Assembly (NCBI GenBank): GCA_016617785.1
Contig: JADILM010000001.1
Coordinates: forward strand, 2,542,001-2,606,000
Direction of reading: 5' to 3'
DNA from: Sporobolomyces roseus
Lineage: Eukaryota; Basidiomycota; Microbotryomycetes; Sporidiobolales; Sporidiobolaceae
Length of the DNA stretch: 64,000 bases
In this document: in pieces, positions 46,534-57,079 of the stretch
Position numbering within the stretch: position 1 is the first letter of the stretch
Layout of the letters: the number at the start of each line of letters is the position of its first letter
Position numbers and translations under genes: made by a program
The notes under the pieces: generated by a model
Seen by the model: only the letters and a program-made list of their open reading frames with translations
Database searches by the model: none
What the model was told of the DNA's origin: nothing

Positions 46534-48781
46534 ATGAACAGCGCGGCACCCGTAGGAGTCGTAGTGATAGCTCGACATGGTGATAGGGAAGGTAAGCTAC
46601 CTTGCAAGCCCTCACCTCTCCCTCGGGAAGCTCGCTGATTGTCCCCACTTCCTTCCCTTCCTTGATCTCGCTCTCTCTATGACCTCTCTCATGCTATGGG
46701 TTGACAATACACTAGGCTTCTAGTAAGCTCAAGATCCTCTTCTCCCGCTGAGAGTTGCTTTCGGGACTGACTTTCGCAATTTCGCAACTTCCCTCTCCTT
46801 ATCTCCTCTCTCCTCCCTCTCCTCCTTCCCTTCTCCATCCTTCGCCTTCGCTTCTGCTACTGCACATCTTCACTCGTGCGATAGTCAAAATCCAGATGCA
46901 TACACCGCTTCCGACACCCAGATCACTCCCCTCGGCGAAAACCAGAATTTCCAGCTCGGAGCGATGTTGCGAAATATCTACGCTGGATCCGATGCAGCGA
47001 GGGCGATCAATGGATTGAGCTCGACGACACTCGTACCGAGTCAGGTTAATTCGACCGCAGATGCCGGAGGAGAAGGTTCAACGATCTATGATTCTGCGAT
47101 GGCACTTTGGCAAGGTGCGTCGAGCTTTCCCTCACGACATCACTCCTAGCGTTGTGCTGAACATCCGGATTGACGCGCGCAGGCTTCTATCCTCCCAATC
47201 TGTCGTGAGTCGCTGGAAATCAACCTGCTTCGAACTTTGCAAGGTTAACTCGAGGTCGCTCGACTGACTCATGAAACTTGCGTTCTACAGAATCAGCAAT
47301 CAGACGCTAGCAAATGGCTCGATTGTGACCTCTCCTCTAGGCGGGTATCAATACGTTCAAGGTGAGCGAGGATCGTTGACCTGCTCGATTCATGGACGTT
47401 CTGATCTTTAGTCCCAATGCCTTCTCGCAGTCTCTACCGTCCTGCCGAGCGATGACGTCGACTTTGAGCCTTGGACGAGCTGTAACGCGTGGACGAATAG
47501 GACAAACGAGGTCAGTTGTTGGATCTTTTGCTTCGTTTCCTCCAGTATTCGTTTGTGAGCTGACCTTCGGAATCGCAGTTCTACGCTTCCGAAGCATTCT
47601 CGAATAAGCAAGCCGAAGAAGCCAACTTCTTTGCCGAACTCAAAGATAGTCAACTTCTCGGGAACCGCACCGTCAATCTGAAGAACGCTTACAATCTGTT
47701 CGACTACGCGAGTTCCGATTTCTGATTTGCGCTCACCAACGATCAAGCTGACTCTGCCACTCTCTATCAATAGATGAATGTCCAAAGCATTCATAACGAA
47801 ACGTTCAGCAACGAATTAGCGAAACTGCCGAATGGAACTTTGGCTCGTGCTGCCGATGTCGCCTCATGGCTGCAGTACAACCTGTTCACCGACTCAAAGC
47901 TTGACGGTCTCGGTAATCGTATGTCCCGCTCGAATCTCGTGTTAAGGAGTGGCTCGAAACTAACATCAAAAGATCGTTCTTCGCAGTCGCTGGTCGAGCC
48001 GTTTTCCCTCGTATCACCAATTCTCTCTCTGCATTCACTGGAGGTGACAACGAAGTCAAGATCGCTCACTACCATATGAGTTACAAGCCCTTCCTATCGA
48101 TCTTCAACATGACCGATCTCGCCTCATCGACCAACCCTTCGTTCCCAAATCCTGTCGCGATGGTCGATTACGCTTCAGTAGCGGTGTTCGAACTGAGACC
48201 GAATGGAGCTGACTCTCACGATGTCAGATTCGGGTTCAAGAATGGTTCATCGACTGAAACGGACGTTACCTATTATCCGTTGTTCGGTTCGGACAGCGTC
48301 GATATGGATCTCAACACCTTCGTAGGCAAGATCGAGGTCAGTCTCTCGCAATTTCTCACTCTGAGTACGTTGATTGATCTTGCTTTCGCCTTCACAGCCT
48401 TACACCGTTGCGAACAACTCAGTTTGGTGCGATTTGTGCGGAAATGATGGATCAGTTCCCGCTTGTTCGACTTGGGCTCTCGCTCAAGACTATGCAAGCT
48501 TAGCTGAGAAGTACAAATCTCTGGAGCCTTCATTAACGAACGCTTCGGCAGGAGGCATCGGCGCCGGAGTCACGATCGTGATTGGACTCGTCGTTCTCGC
48601 TCGTACGTTCAAACGATTACCCCCCTCGTTCCCTTTGCTCGAGCTCACCCATCTTTCAATCACAGTGATGAGAGCTATTGGACTCATCTCATTCGGAAAG
48701 AAGAAACCCTCGACTTCGGATCGATACCCTTTGCGAGATTCTCAATCTTTCAAAGGATCAATCGCTTCGAGTTATCGATAG
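46534..48781 (+). CDS. Histidine acid phosphatase, membrane anchored, copy 1
   Basis: Branch-2 histidine phosphatase. The catalytic loop is VVVIARHGDREGFY, where the usual RHGxRxP proline is not obvious. No signal peptide precedes it: the catalytic motif starts about ten residues from the start. Then NPDAYTASDTQITPLGENQN, LGAMLRNIYAG, WQGFYPPNLSISNQ, NAYNLFDYMNVQSIHNETFS, and EVKIAHYHMSYKPFL. The late conserved YASVAVFELRP block corresponds to the acid-residue motif. A near-terminal membrane helix, GAGVTIVIGLVVLAVMRAIG, and a short tail with SDRYPLRDSQSF follow. N-X-S/T sequons are frequent, suggesting a lumenal or outside catalytic domain despite the missing signal peptide. At least ten exons, some tiny. 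Confidence 0.82.
46716..46722 (+). other. 7-nt microexon in the phosphatase gene (copy 1)
   Basis: GCTTCTA sits between ACACTAG and GTAAGC and joins phase-correctly to give E-G-F-Y-Q. The same microexon with both splice sites is kept in copy 2 at 57261-57267. Confidence 0.7.
47183..47204 (+). other. 22-nt exon in the phosphatase gene (copy 1)
   Basis: GCTTCTATCCTCCCAATCTG plus TC lies between GCGCGCAG and GTGAGT, encoding GFYPPNLS with its neighbours. Conserved in copy 2 near 57728-57749. Confidence 0.75.
47708..47773 (+). other. GC-AG intron in phosphatase copy 1
   Basis: Donor GACTAC|GCGAGT, acceptor ATCAATAG|ATGAATG. In copy 2 the same 66-nt intron (58249-58314) has the donor GACTAT|GTGCGT, so this is a natural GT to GC (or reverse) change between paralogues. 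Confidence 0.8.
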
Positions 48782-49104
48782 ACGTGCTCTGTAGGGACCG
48801 GGAACAACTAGAGTCGAACTTAGTATAGATCAGTGTTGGAATAGTATCTCTCTTCGCGTCAGTCTTGAGTGTGCTACGCAAGGGAGCGGGAAGAGAGAAA
48901 AACTCGTCTATAATTGTTCCGAAAAGAAACCTAGTCTATGTATAATACCCAATGAACCTAAAGAGTGTGTGAACCGTCATCAAATGAAAATGTAACCCTA
49001 TGTGCAAAGCGTGTCCTCCGATTCCTTCGATCATTCCCATCTCGTCGTTGGGGCGTTCTCAAGTCATCCTATTGAGCGATTTTCCAGAGGTGCACATCGA
49101 TAGA
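48782..49104. other. Convergent 3' intergenic region (copy 1)
   Basis: 323 bp between the stops of phosphatase copy 1 and ZIP copy 1. The matching region of copy 2 is 59323-59638. A conserved block around 48930-48975 (TAGTCTATGTATAATACCCA) may be polyadenylation sequence. Confidence 0.45.
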
Positions 49105-50768
49105 TTACGCCCATTTACCGAGGAGGGACATGATACCAGCACCGAGAGCGAAACAAATGAGCGAGAAGGAGAGACGTCCCCAGGAACAGGTGTGGTATTG
49201 CCTGCGAGATCGAAAACGAGGGATCAGCTCCTAGTAGATATGAGCGACGGAGAGAAGTAAGCTCACTTGTTGAAGATGAACTCGTGAGCGATGAGCTCGA
49301 CAGTGGCAGTGTAAAGCAGGACACCTAACGACAACGAATGAAAGAATAGTAAGCTCAAGCTCGACTCTGGAAAACGACAGGAACGTACCGGAAGAGATGG
49401 CGTCAAGTACACCGGAAGCGATAGCAGCTCCTGCAGCTTCCATGCTCTGTTTGATAGCGAAAGAGAGAGAAATCAGTCAAAGCGAAAAAGATACGATTCT
49501 GTTGGAGAGACGTTGGGAAACTTACGAGTCCTTCTCGTACACCGAGACCGATTGCGATACCGAGAGGAGTCATGATAGAGTACACGAGTGCACCCGTGAA
49601 GGGGACCCATCCATAGCCTTCAGGAAGTTGGAGGAAAGCGAGTCGAGAACCGAGACCGAGACCTTCAAACATTTCTGTAGAAGGAAAGGAAGCGCACTCG
49701 TCAGTGAGAAGCTTGACAAGACGTGTCAGATGGGACATGGGAACGTACGATGGAAAATGAGAACGATGAAAAGAACGTTGAATTCGGAATCTCCGGTAAC
49801 AGCCAGAGTCAAACCGATGATGACGGACTAGAATCGCCATACAGAGGTTAGTTGGCTCGTTGTGCTGGTCGTAGAGGCAGAGGGAATCGACTTACGTGGA
49901 AACAAACACCGAATTCAAGAGTTGCGACACCCATGAGTTGAGCCATCATCGGGTTTTGCTCACTAGCATCGACGAAAGCATTGTCGAATGAGCTAGACGA
50001 ATCGCTAGCCAACAAAGCCTTCTCCTTGTCCATCGAACCAGTGGGACTAGTAGCTTCAGATCCGTTCGTAGCGGCAGCGTCGGCGTTATCGACGTGACCT
50101 CCGTGTCCAGCTACATGCATGTGACGTTCACCCATACCGATCTTGGCGAGCTTGGCTGAACCGAGACGGAAAGCAACGATTTGAATGACGAAGACGAAGT
50201 AGAGGGAAGTGAGCGAAATTCCGAAAGCGTAAGGATATTCTCCCCAGGCGTTGTCGAGGCATCCTCCATTGTCACGAGTCGATCCGAGAGCGTCCGTGGC
50301 AGGTTCGAGGAGATGGATGAAACTGAAAAGTATCGCGAGATCAGTAAATCGGCCAATTCGAGGAAGAAACTGGATCTGCTAACCCCGTAGCAAGGATGAC
50401 ACCTGAACCAAAGAATCTACACGGAGAATAAAAGCGACAATCCGTGAGTCAACCGCTCACCCAGCAACTTTCGAGTTCGAGAGGGGTAGAGACTTACTTT
50501 GCGAATTCGAAAACTGCTCCTGGAACCGCTCTTCGTAGAACCTTGACTCGTTTTGTCACAACAGGGAAGAGGGTAGCGAATAATGAGGTAGCCTGTTGTC
50601 CATATCCTGTATCAGTCCTGTCGAACCTCGAATGTGCGGAAATTGTGAACGAACGAGAATGATGAAGAGAGAACCAATTCGAAGTCCTAATTTCCCAACG
50701 CTTGAGGGTCCACAGGGATCTTCTTCTTCTCCTCCTGCCACTACAGGGTCAACACCTTCGGCAGACAT
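49105..50768 (-). CDS. ZIP-family zinc/iron transporter, copy 1
   Basis: Zrt1/Zrt2-like plasma-membrane ZIP transporter. It opens MSAEGVDPVV, then an acidic stretch and DPCG, and GKLGLRIGSLFIILV (TM1). ATSLFATLFPVVTKR and KFFGSGVILATGFIHLLEP follow (TM2-3; HLLEP is the family motif). A variable His-rich loop has HMHVAGHGGHVD. TM4 is FGVCFHSVIIGLTLAV and TM5 is VLIFHQMFEGLGLGSR, with the metal-site HQMFEG. The C-terminal helices end GAGIMSLLGKWA. Eight helices expected. Only 42 bp of non-homologous sequence separate its ATG from the truncated arrestin copy, whose frame enters it without a stop, so this gene may be expressed mainly as a fusion. The flanking promoter seen at copy 2 is absent here. 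Confidence 0.9.
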
Positions 50769-50810
50769 GTTTCTTCGATTGAAATTGAGGGGGAAAAAGG
50801 AGAGTGATGA

Positions 50811-52996
50811 GGACGGAGCGAAATTGGGACGAAGAGGTTTAGGGCGTTCGGGCGTAGTGACTTGAGCGAATCGATCGAGAGGTTGACTCGTCGATTGCGA
50901 AGTGTGATCGTTGGTAGGGTTTGAGACGTGGAAACTGCTGGTACCGTTTGAACGAGCTTCGAGAAGTTGTCGTTTCTCGGTTGAAGCGTCACTGTATGCA
51001 GCGGGCGAGTGAAGCTGAGGGGACGGAGCGGGAGGAAGAGGGGACTCTGGAGGCTGAAGGTGCGACGAGCGAGTTTGGGCAGGAATCGAGAGGATCTGAG
51101 AGTCGACAATTGGCGAAATCGGACTCCGATCTTCGTTCGTTGTCCCATCCGAGGGAGGAGTGAGTCCAGCACGTTCGCACAATCCTTCGACGTATCCGAT
51201 GTCGTTGATGATCCCTCTTGCAACCCTCGCATTGACGTTTCCGATCACGACTGGCCAATTGTCAACGGCGATTTCGTCTCCTCCCTCAATCATCGCTCGG
51301 ATTTTGAGGTGATAAGCGACATCGATATGTTTCTGTGAGTTCGAAGATGCTCTCGATCAGCCGTGTGCAATCTCGGATGATCAGTAGAAATCCTCGACTC
51401 ACGGCAGTTCGCACCGTGACTCGAATGTGAGAAGCAGGAACGATTCCGTTGAGATCGAATCCAACTGCTTCATCCTTGTAGAGCACAGCGAAGGAAGTAG
51501 GGCTGTTTGGATCGGTCGAGACGCTCGCATTCGCAGTGAAGATCGAGGTCGTGCGAGGAGGTGAACGAATGAGGTAGGCAGGATTGTTGGGCGAAGGGTA
51601 GCGGAACGTGATTTGTTCCCTCAGGACGAAATCAAGTCGAGTAAGCTATTCAAAGGTAGCAGGGTGGATCAGCAATAAGTTGAGAAAGATCGACGGAAAG
51701 ATTGGACGCACTCGAACTGGAACATCTCCACCCCAACCTAGCTGAACGAAGACAGGTACTGAATCACCAGGACCGAAAGCGGAACCTTTTCTCGTCGCTT
51801 TCATCCAAACCTCTCCACCCTCATTTCCTCCTCCAGCTCCAAACCCTCGTCGAATTGATAATCTCGATTCTCTCGTCTCACCGATCGTAGGTTCACCTGG
51901 AATGGTCGATGCCCAGGGAAGCTTGGGAGGTAGTGGAAGAGGTAGGATCGGAGCATAGGCGGGAAAGACGGGGAGAATGTCGGCTTTGTGAAGGATGATC
52001 GAGGTTGAGGCGAGGAGGATGGAGGGTTTAGCTAAACCTTTCAAAATACCCCTGTACCGGAATGAAGCAACTACATCAGCCAGGTTGATATGTAGATAAT
52101 CTCGGAAAGCGTACTTTTTCCCTTTGACGCAGAGACTCGCGACGATTTGATAAGAGATACCGCTTGACTTGTTATCGACGTCGGTGGTAGGAGGGAGACC
52201 TTCGGGAAGAGGAATCTTGAAAGGATAATTGCCCTATCGTGCGGAGATTTGAGCGTCAGTCGACAGTTTTCAAGAGAACAAGACGACTGAGATTGCTCAC
52301 ATCAGGAATGAAATCGAACCCATCCTCATCGTCCTCGTCGTTATTCCCACCTTTCTTGAACCTCCCCTTGATACCCTTCTTCTTACTCGTCGCATTCGTC
52401 GCGAAATCCTCTGAATAATCTGCTCCCTGATCTTCCCCCGCGACCCAAAGTCGACTAGGACCCGTCCCGATCAATTCGACAGACCTTCCTTCTTTCTTGT
52501 TCTTCTCCTTCGAGTCGTGTTGGTGAGAAGAACCGTTCGTAGTTTGAGGTGGGATCGTCTCGATCTTTTCGAGTTCGAGTGATAACCATTTCGCTTTGAG
52601 AGCTGGACCTTTCGTAGGGGAACGAATCTCGACTGTGCCGGATAAATGCGCTTGAGGTCGTAACTGTCCGACCATCTTTAAAGCTCAGTCTATGTAATGC
52701 GACTGATGAACCACTAGAAAGACTGACAAGGTGAGGGAGTTGAAACAAGGGATCTCGACTTGGAGGTGGATCTTTTGAAGGATCTGAAGCAGGGATACCT
52801 GGGTAGCCATTGAGATAATCTCGATGAGGTGGAGGTCGGAGAGCGCTGTAGAGGGAGAAGGGTGGAGAAAGGGAGGACAGAGAAGGAGGAACGAGGGGAA
52901 AAAGTAGAGAGGAGGGACATGGGCAAACATCAGTTACAGGAATCCAAAGGCACTCAGATGAGAGGCTGCTCACATTCTAGGCTGCTGACTCGACAT
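50811..52996 (-). CDS. Truncated arrestin-like copy 2, in-frame fusion to ZIP copy 1
   Basis: Second copy of the 5' half of the arrestin-like gene, with no visible change from 40252-42437, so all its exons and splice sites are intact. It keeps about 570 residues: both arrestin domains and the linker up to LRPNFAPS. The coiled coil and tail are missing. After LRPNFAPS the frame continues through SSLSFFPLNFNRRN, encoded by the 42-bp junction, directly into MSAEGVDPVV, the start of ZIP copy 1. One open frame (50556-51293) covers this transition. A transcript from the arrestin start at 52996 would therefore encode arrestin domains followed by a complete ZIP transporter. Whether it is expressed is unknown. 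Confidence 0.7.
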
Positions 52997-53592
52997 ATCT
53001 TCGAAGGAGTTGGAGAGAGGGAGAGAAGAAGAGCAAGCGGCTGAGGGAAACAAAGAGGTGAGAAAGGAGGACTGAACGTTTCACCGCGGATTGTTTCGGA
53101 TTCAATTCCTCCTATCTTTCAGCCATCATCACTCTCCAAGCAGTCGAGTGTTGCTTGGGAGCGACTAGCGAGTCCTAGTTGAGCCTGTGAGAGTTGAGGA
53201 GAAGAATCGAGATGGAGAAGAGCGGAAGAGGTCCGAGCGAGTGAAGAATCGATCTGACAGCTTGCTTGGTACATGAGCATAGTATTGAAGCTATCAGTGT
53301 GCTGTGTAGAGCAAGGGAGAACTATGGAGTGAATAGATTGATGACAAGAGATTGATCGAAAGTTGAATCGCTGCTTGACCATCAACGACTCATTGGAATC
53401 CACAATCCTACTCATAGAGCATTCAAACACACTCCATCTAAACCACTAGGCCTACTACAGCCAGCCAAATCAAGTCGTCGCTTCTCCCCACTCTTATTTC
53501 ATCATCCTTCAACTTCGTCAACCTCGCTCGAACTGGACGAAGTATTCGGCTTAGCTCCTTCAGGCTCTGTATCAAGGGTACAAGCGAACAAG
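52997..53592. promoter_or_regulatory. Divergent promoter (copy 2)
   Basis: Copy of 42438-43033 with no difference seen. It would drive the arrestin-ZIP fusion leftwards and AP-3 beta copy 2 rightwards. Confidence 0.5.
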
Positions 53593-56500
53593 ATGGCAGA
53601 CAAGATCGCGCAACAACTGAGGACAAATGTCGAGAAATTGGGAGCGAGATTAAGTGAGAACTTGTCTGGTGAGTTCAAACGAGTCCTCTTTCTTGATTCG
53701 AACATGAGTACTAGGGTACGATCGAGGAGATTGCTGGAGGACGGCTTGAGGGGGTTGTCGACGATAGGGTTCGATTATCGCTGACACCTTTGATCTCTCT
53801 CCCCTGTCGTTCGAGATACAGAACACTCTCGAGATCTTGGACTAGTCGTAAGCTACTCTGTGCTCTAGACTTGCGAAATGTAGCCGAACTGACCATTCTC
53901 ACGAGGGGACAGGATTCTTTCGCATCGGGAAGTGGAGGAGGTGCAGGTCGATACTTGGAAAGTGGAGCGGTATTGACAGCTGCTGGGATCGACGAGACAA
54001 AGAGGATGCTAGCATCGAAGCGGGAAGCTGAACGAACAGAAGGTTTGAAGAGGGTCATCGCGGTATGTTCTGCTATTTCGGATCCTCATCCCTCGCTGGC
54101 TACGACAGAACACTCGAGCTGATTCGTGATGCCCAATCGCAGATGATGACCAAGAACCTACCCGTCACCTCATTCTTTCCACTCGTCACATCCCTTCTCT
54201 CACCGACCACTCCTCTTCAATCCCGATCCCTCATTTCACTCTACATCATCCATTGCGCCTCCCACGCTCCCGAACTCGCGCTCCTCTCCATCAACGCCTA
54301 TCAGAAAGACCTATCCGACCCGAACCCCATCGTTCGTGCAGGCGCAATCACGACTCTCTCCCGAATGCAACTCGACGATATTAGAGAATTGGTTGGAATG
54401 GCAGTTCAAAAAGGTTGTAGGGATACAAGTTGGTTCGTTCGACGTGCTAGTGCCGATGCATTACGAGCACTGTACACGGCAGATCCTTCGAGCGACAACC
54501 TTGAATCCCTCTTACCCACTCTCAAGGTCCTCCTCGATTCAGCTACTCCCTTGACGGTGGGAGCCACTATTACGACTTGGGAAGAGTTGTGCCCGACGAA
54601 TTGGGAGTTATTACATGGGAATTTCAGGAGGTTTGCGAATTTATTGATGGATACTGAGGAATGGGGTCAAACGGCTTTACTGAGGATGTTTGTAAGATAT
54701 GGGAGGAACTTCTTTCTGGATCCGATGACTACGGGAAAGTTGGATACGGATGCGGAATTGGTACTCAAATGTTCAGCTCCCCTACTGAATCATCTCAATC
54801 CTGCCGTGCGTTCAACTCGATTCTCCCCCTTGCACCGCTTGACTGACCCCATACACTCTTATCTGTAGGTGGTCGTCGCTGTAGTCAAGCTTCACTACTA
54901 TCTTGCTCCTCAAGATCGACTCACAAGAATCGTCAAACCTCTCCTCCGATTACTTCACAGCTCTTCAGAGATCGCTTCTGCAGCACTCGAAGACTGTGCT
55001 TTGATCGTCGAACAAAGACCTGTATGCTCTCCTTCCTTTCGTTTCATGCTGGATGTAGAGCTGATCATCCCTGATCCACAACCGCAGGATATCTTCGTCG
55101 ATTACCTTTCAAGTTTCTTTGTCAAATTCTCTGATCCGCCGGAAAGTCGTCGAACTCGATTGAGGATCATCATCGCATTGACGAACGAATCCAATATCCG
55201 AATCGTGTTGAAGGAGCTACTCGTGCGTTCTGTCCTCCTCTCGTCGCTAAAACTTAACTGACTTCCCTTGCGTGATGATAGACCTACGTGAAGGACGTCG
55301 ACGACGCGTTCTCATCGAATGCAGTGACTGCTATCGGGACTTGCGCGAAACGAGTGCCTGCCGTATCTGGAGAATGTTTGAAAACTCTCATCAAACTCCT
55401 TCAAAGCAAACATGGTAAACTCTGTCTCATTATCCTCGTTTCCCACCTCTCGCTGATCATCGTCCATCGCACAGAGTCAACTATCGCTTCCTCAATTCTA
55501 GTTCTCCGATCATTACTCCTCTCAAGCTCTCTTCCGACCTCGACATCTCTCACTTCGATCATCACTCGACTCGTCTCGCATCTCCAATCAGGTCAGATCA
55601 AGGATCCGATCGCGAAAGCCACTGTTTATTGGCTAGTCGGACAATGTGTCGGAGAGGACGAGGAAAAGATGTTGAAAGAGGGTTGTGCCGCTGATGTCGT
55701 GAGATTAGGAGCTAGAGATTTCGCTTCAGAGGTATGCTGCCCTCACTATTGCACTCGTCCTAACTTCAGAGACTGATCAACTCATGTCGAGTCAATAGGC
55801 GATTCCTGCTAAACTTCAGCTTTTAACCCTCTCTGCGAAACTCCTCATCACTTCCCACCTTTCCCCCTTGACTCCTCATCTCCGACCCCTCTCTCTCCTG
55901 TTCAGCTACTTGACAACTCTCGCACGCTACGACCAAGCTTATGAGGTCCGAGATCGCGCGAGGTTCTTACAGGGTTTGATGGACACTGCTGGAGTTGGAA
56001 AAGGAGGTGGATCGGAGCAGAGTGAGGCGAAAATTATGTTGGATGAGGAAGAGTTTAGGAGAGGAGTCAGCGTCGAAGAGTTCGGTGCGGAGAGTAAGAA
56101 GGAGGTGATGGGAGAAGAGAAGAAGAGTCTTAAAGCTGAGGAGGTCAAGAGGATTTTGTTCGATGGGAAAACTTTCGATTCGGAACAAGGTGAGTTTTAT
56201 CTCACTTTTTCACGCTTAAGATCGACTTTACTCATGGCGACTGTCGTATCAGATCGCTCGAACTACTCTGAGCAAACTCTCGGTACTTTCTCGCTACTGT
56301 TACCGACAAAACGACCATTCTCTGCCTCGTCCTCTCTACTCTCGACTATTCCCCCTTACTCTACCTCAGTCCCGCCATCATCGATCCGTACGCCTTCGAC
56401 ACCTCAAGCTGGCTCAACCCCTTCGGCACCGATGCAAGGCTTCGGAAGCGATTCTGTTCGATCAATTTCTTCGAATGATTTCCGACGAGGACCTCCCACG

Positions 56501-56809
56501 AGTAGCAGCAGCAGAAGGGACAAAGTTGTCCTTGTCCCGACTAGTAGCGGCAATCGAGATCGAGATGATATTTATCGAGGTAGTTCGAGTAATGGTGGGC
56601 AGAGAGGGAAGAAAAAGGAGGTTGATTTGGAAGATTTCTATAAAGATGAGGAAAGTAGCGAGGAAGAAGATGACGAGGAGGAGGAAGAAGTGAGTGAGGA
56701 AGAAGAGGAGAGTGAAGAAGAGGAGAGCGAAGAAGGTGAAAGCGAACAAGAGAGTAGCGGAGAGGAGGAAAGTGAGGAGGAGAAGGGGCAAAATGGGAAC
56801 AAACGATAG
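53593..56809 (+). CDS. APL6: AP-3 adaptor complex beta subunit, copy 2
   Basis: Same gene as copy 1 with the full adaptin trunk and acidic tail. It appears base-for-base identical to copy 1 up to 55747, which is a few bases into a late intron. From there the last exons carry scattered, mostly silent differences, for example Pro to Ser in LLTLSAKLL, and a slightly different Ser/Glu tail (EEEEVSEEEEESEEEESEEG). The intron around 55740-55798 has a different sequence but the same position. The frame is intact to QNGNKR, so it should make a functional subunit. AP-3 beta normally is a single-copy gene in fungi. Confidence 0.87.
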
Positions 56810-57079
56810 TAGACTCTTGTGCGAATATATATCGATGCAGTATCGCTATGACGGTTGCGAGAAAGGAGCCAGAGATTCCTTATCAATCGATTATGTGCGA
56901 AGCGGAATGCGAGAAAAAGTTCGGCGGATCTCGACGGGAACGCTATCTTTCTTTTCCTTCTTCCACCGCTCTACTTCCTAGCTCCTCCTCCAGCTTATTG
57001 TCAAGCTCCTGTCGCTCCCTGCAAGCTCTTCGAATCAGTTCCAACTCTATCGGTCGGCGGAATCTCGAATACACTCAAA

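Larger units (their letters stand above)
40252..50768 (+). repeat. Segmental duplication, unit 1
   Basis: First ~10.5-kb unit (arrestin 5' half, AP-3 beta, phosphatase, ZIP). 40252-45188 matches unit 2 at a constant offset of 10559 with no difference found. From 45189 on, homology continues with frequent substitutions and small indels (offset falls to 10530 at the ZIP start). Confidence 0.9.
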
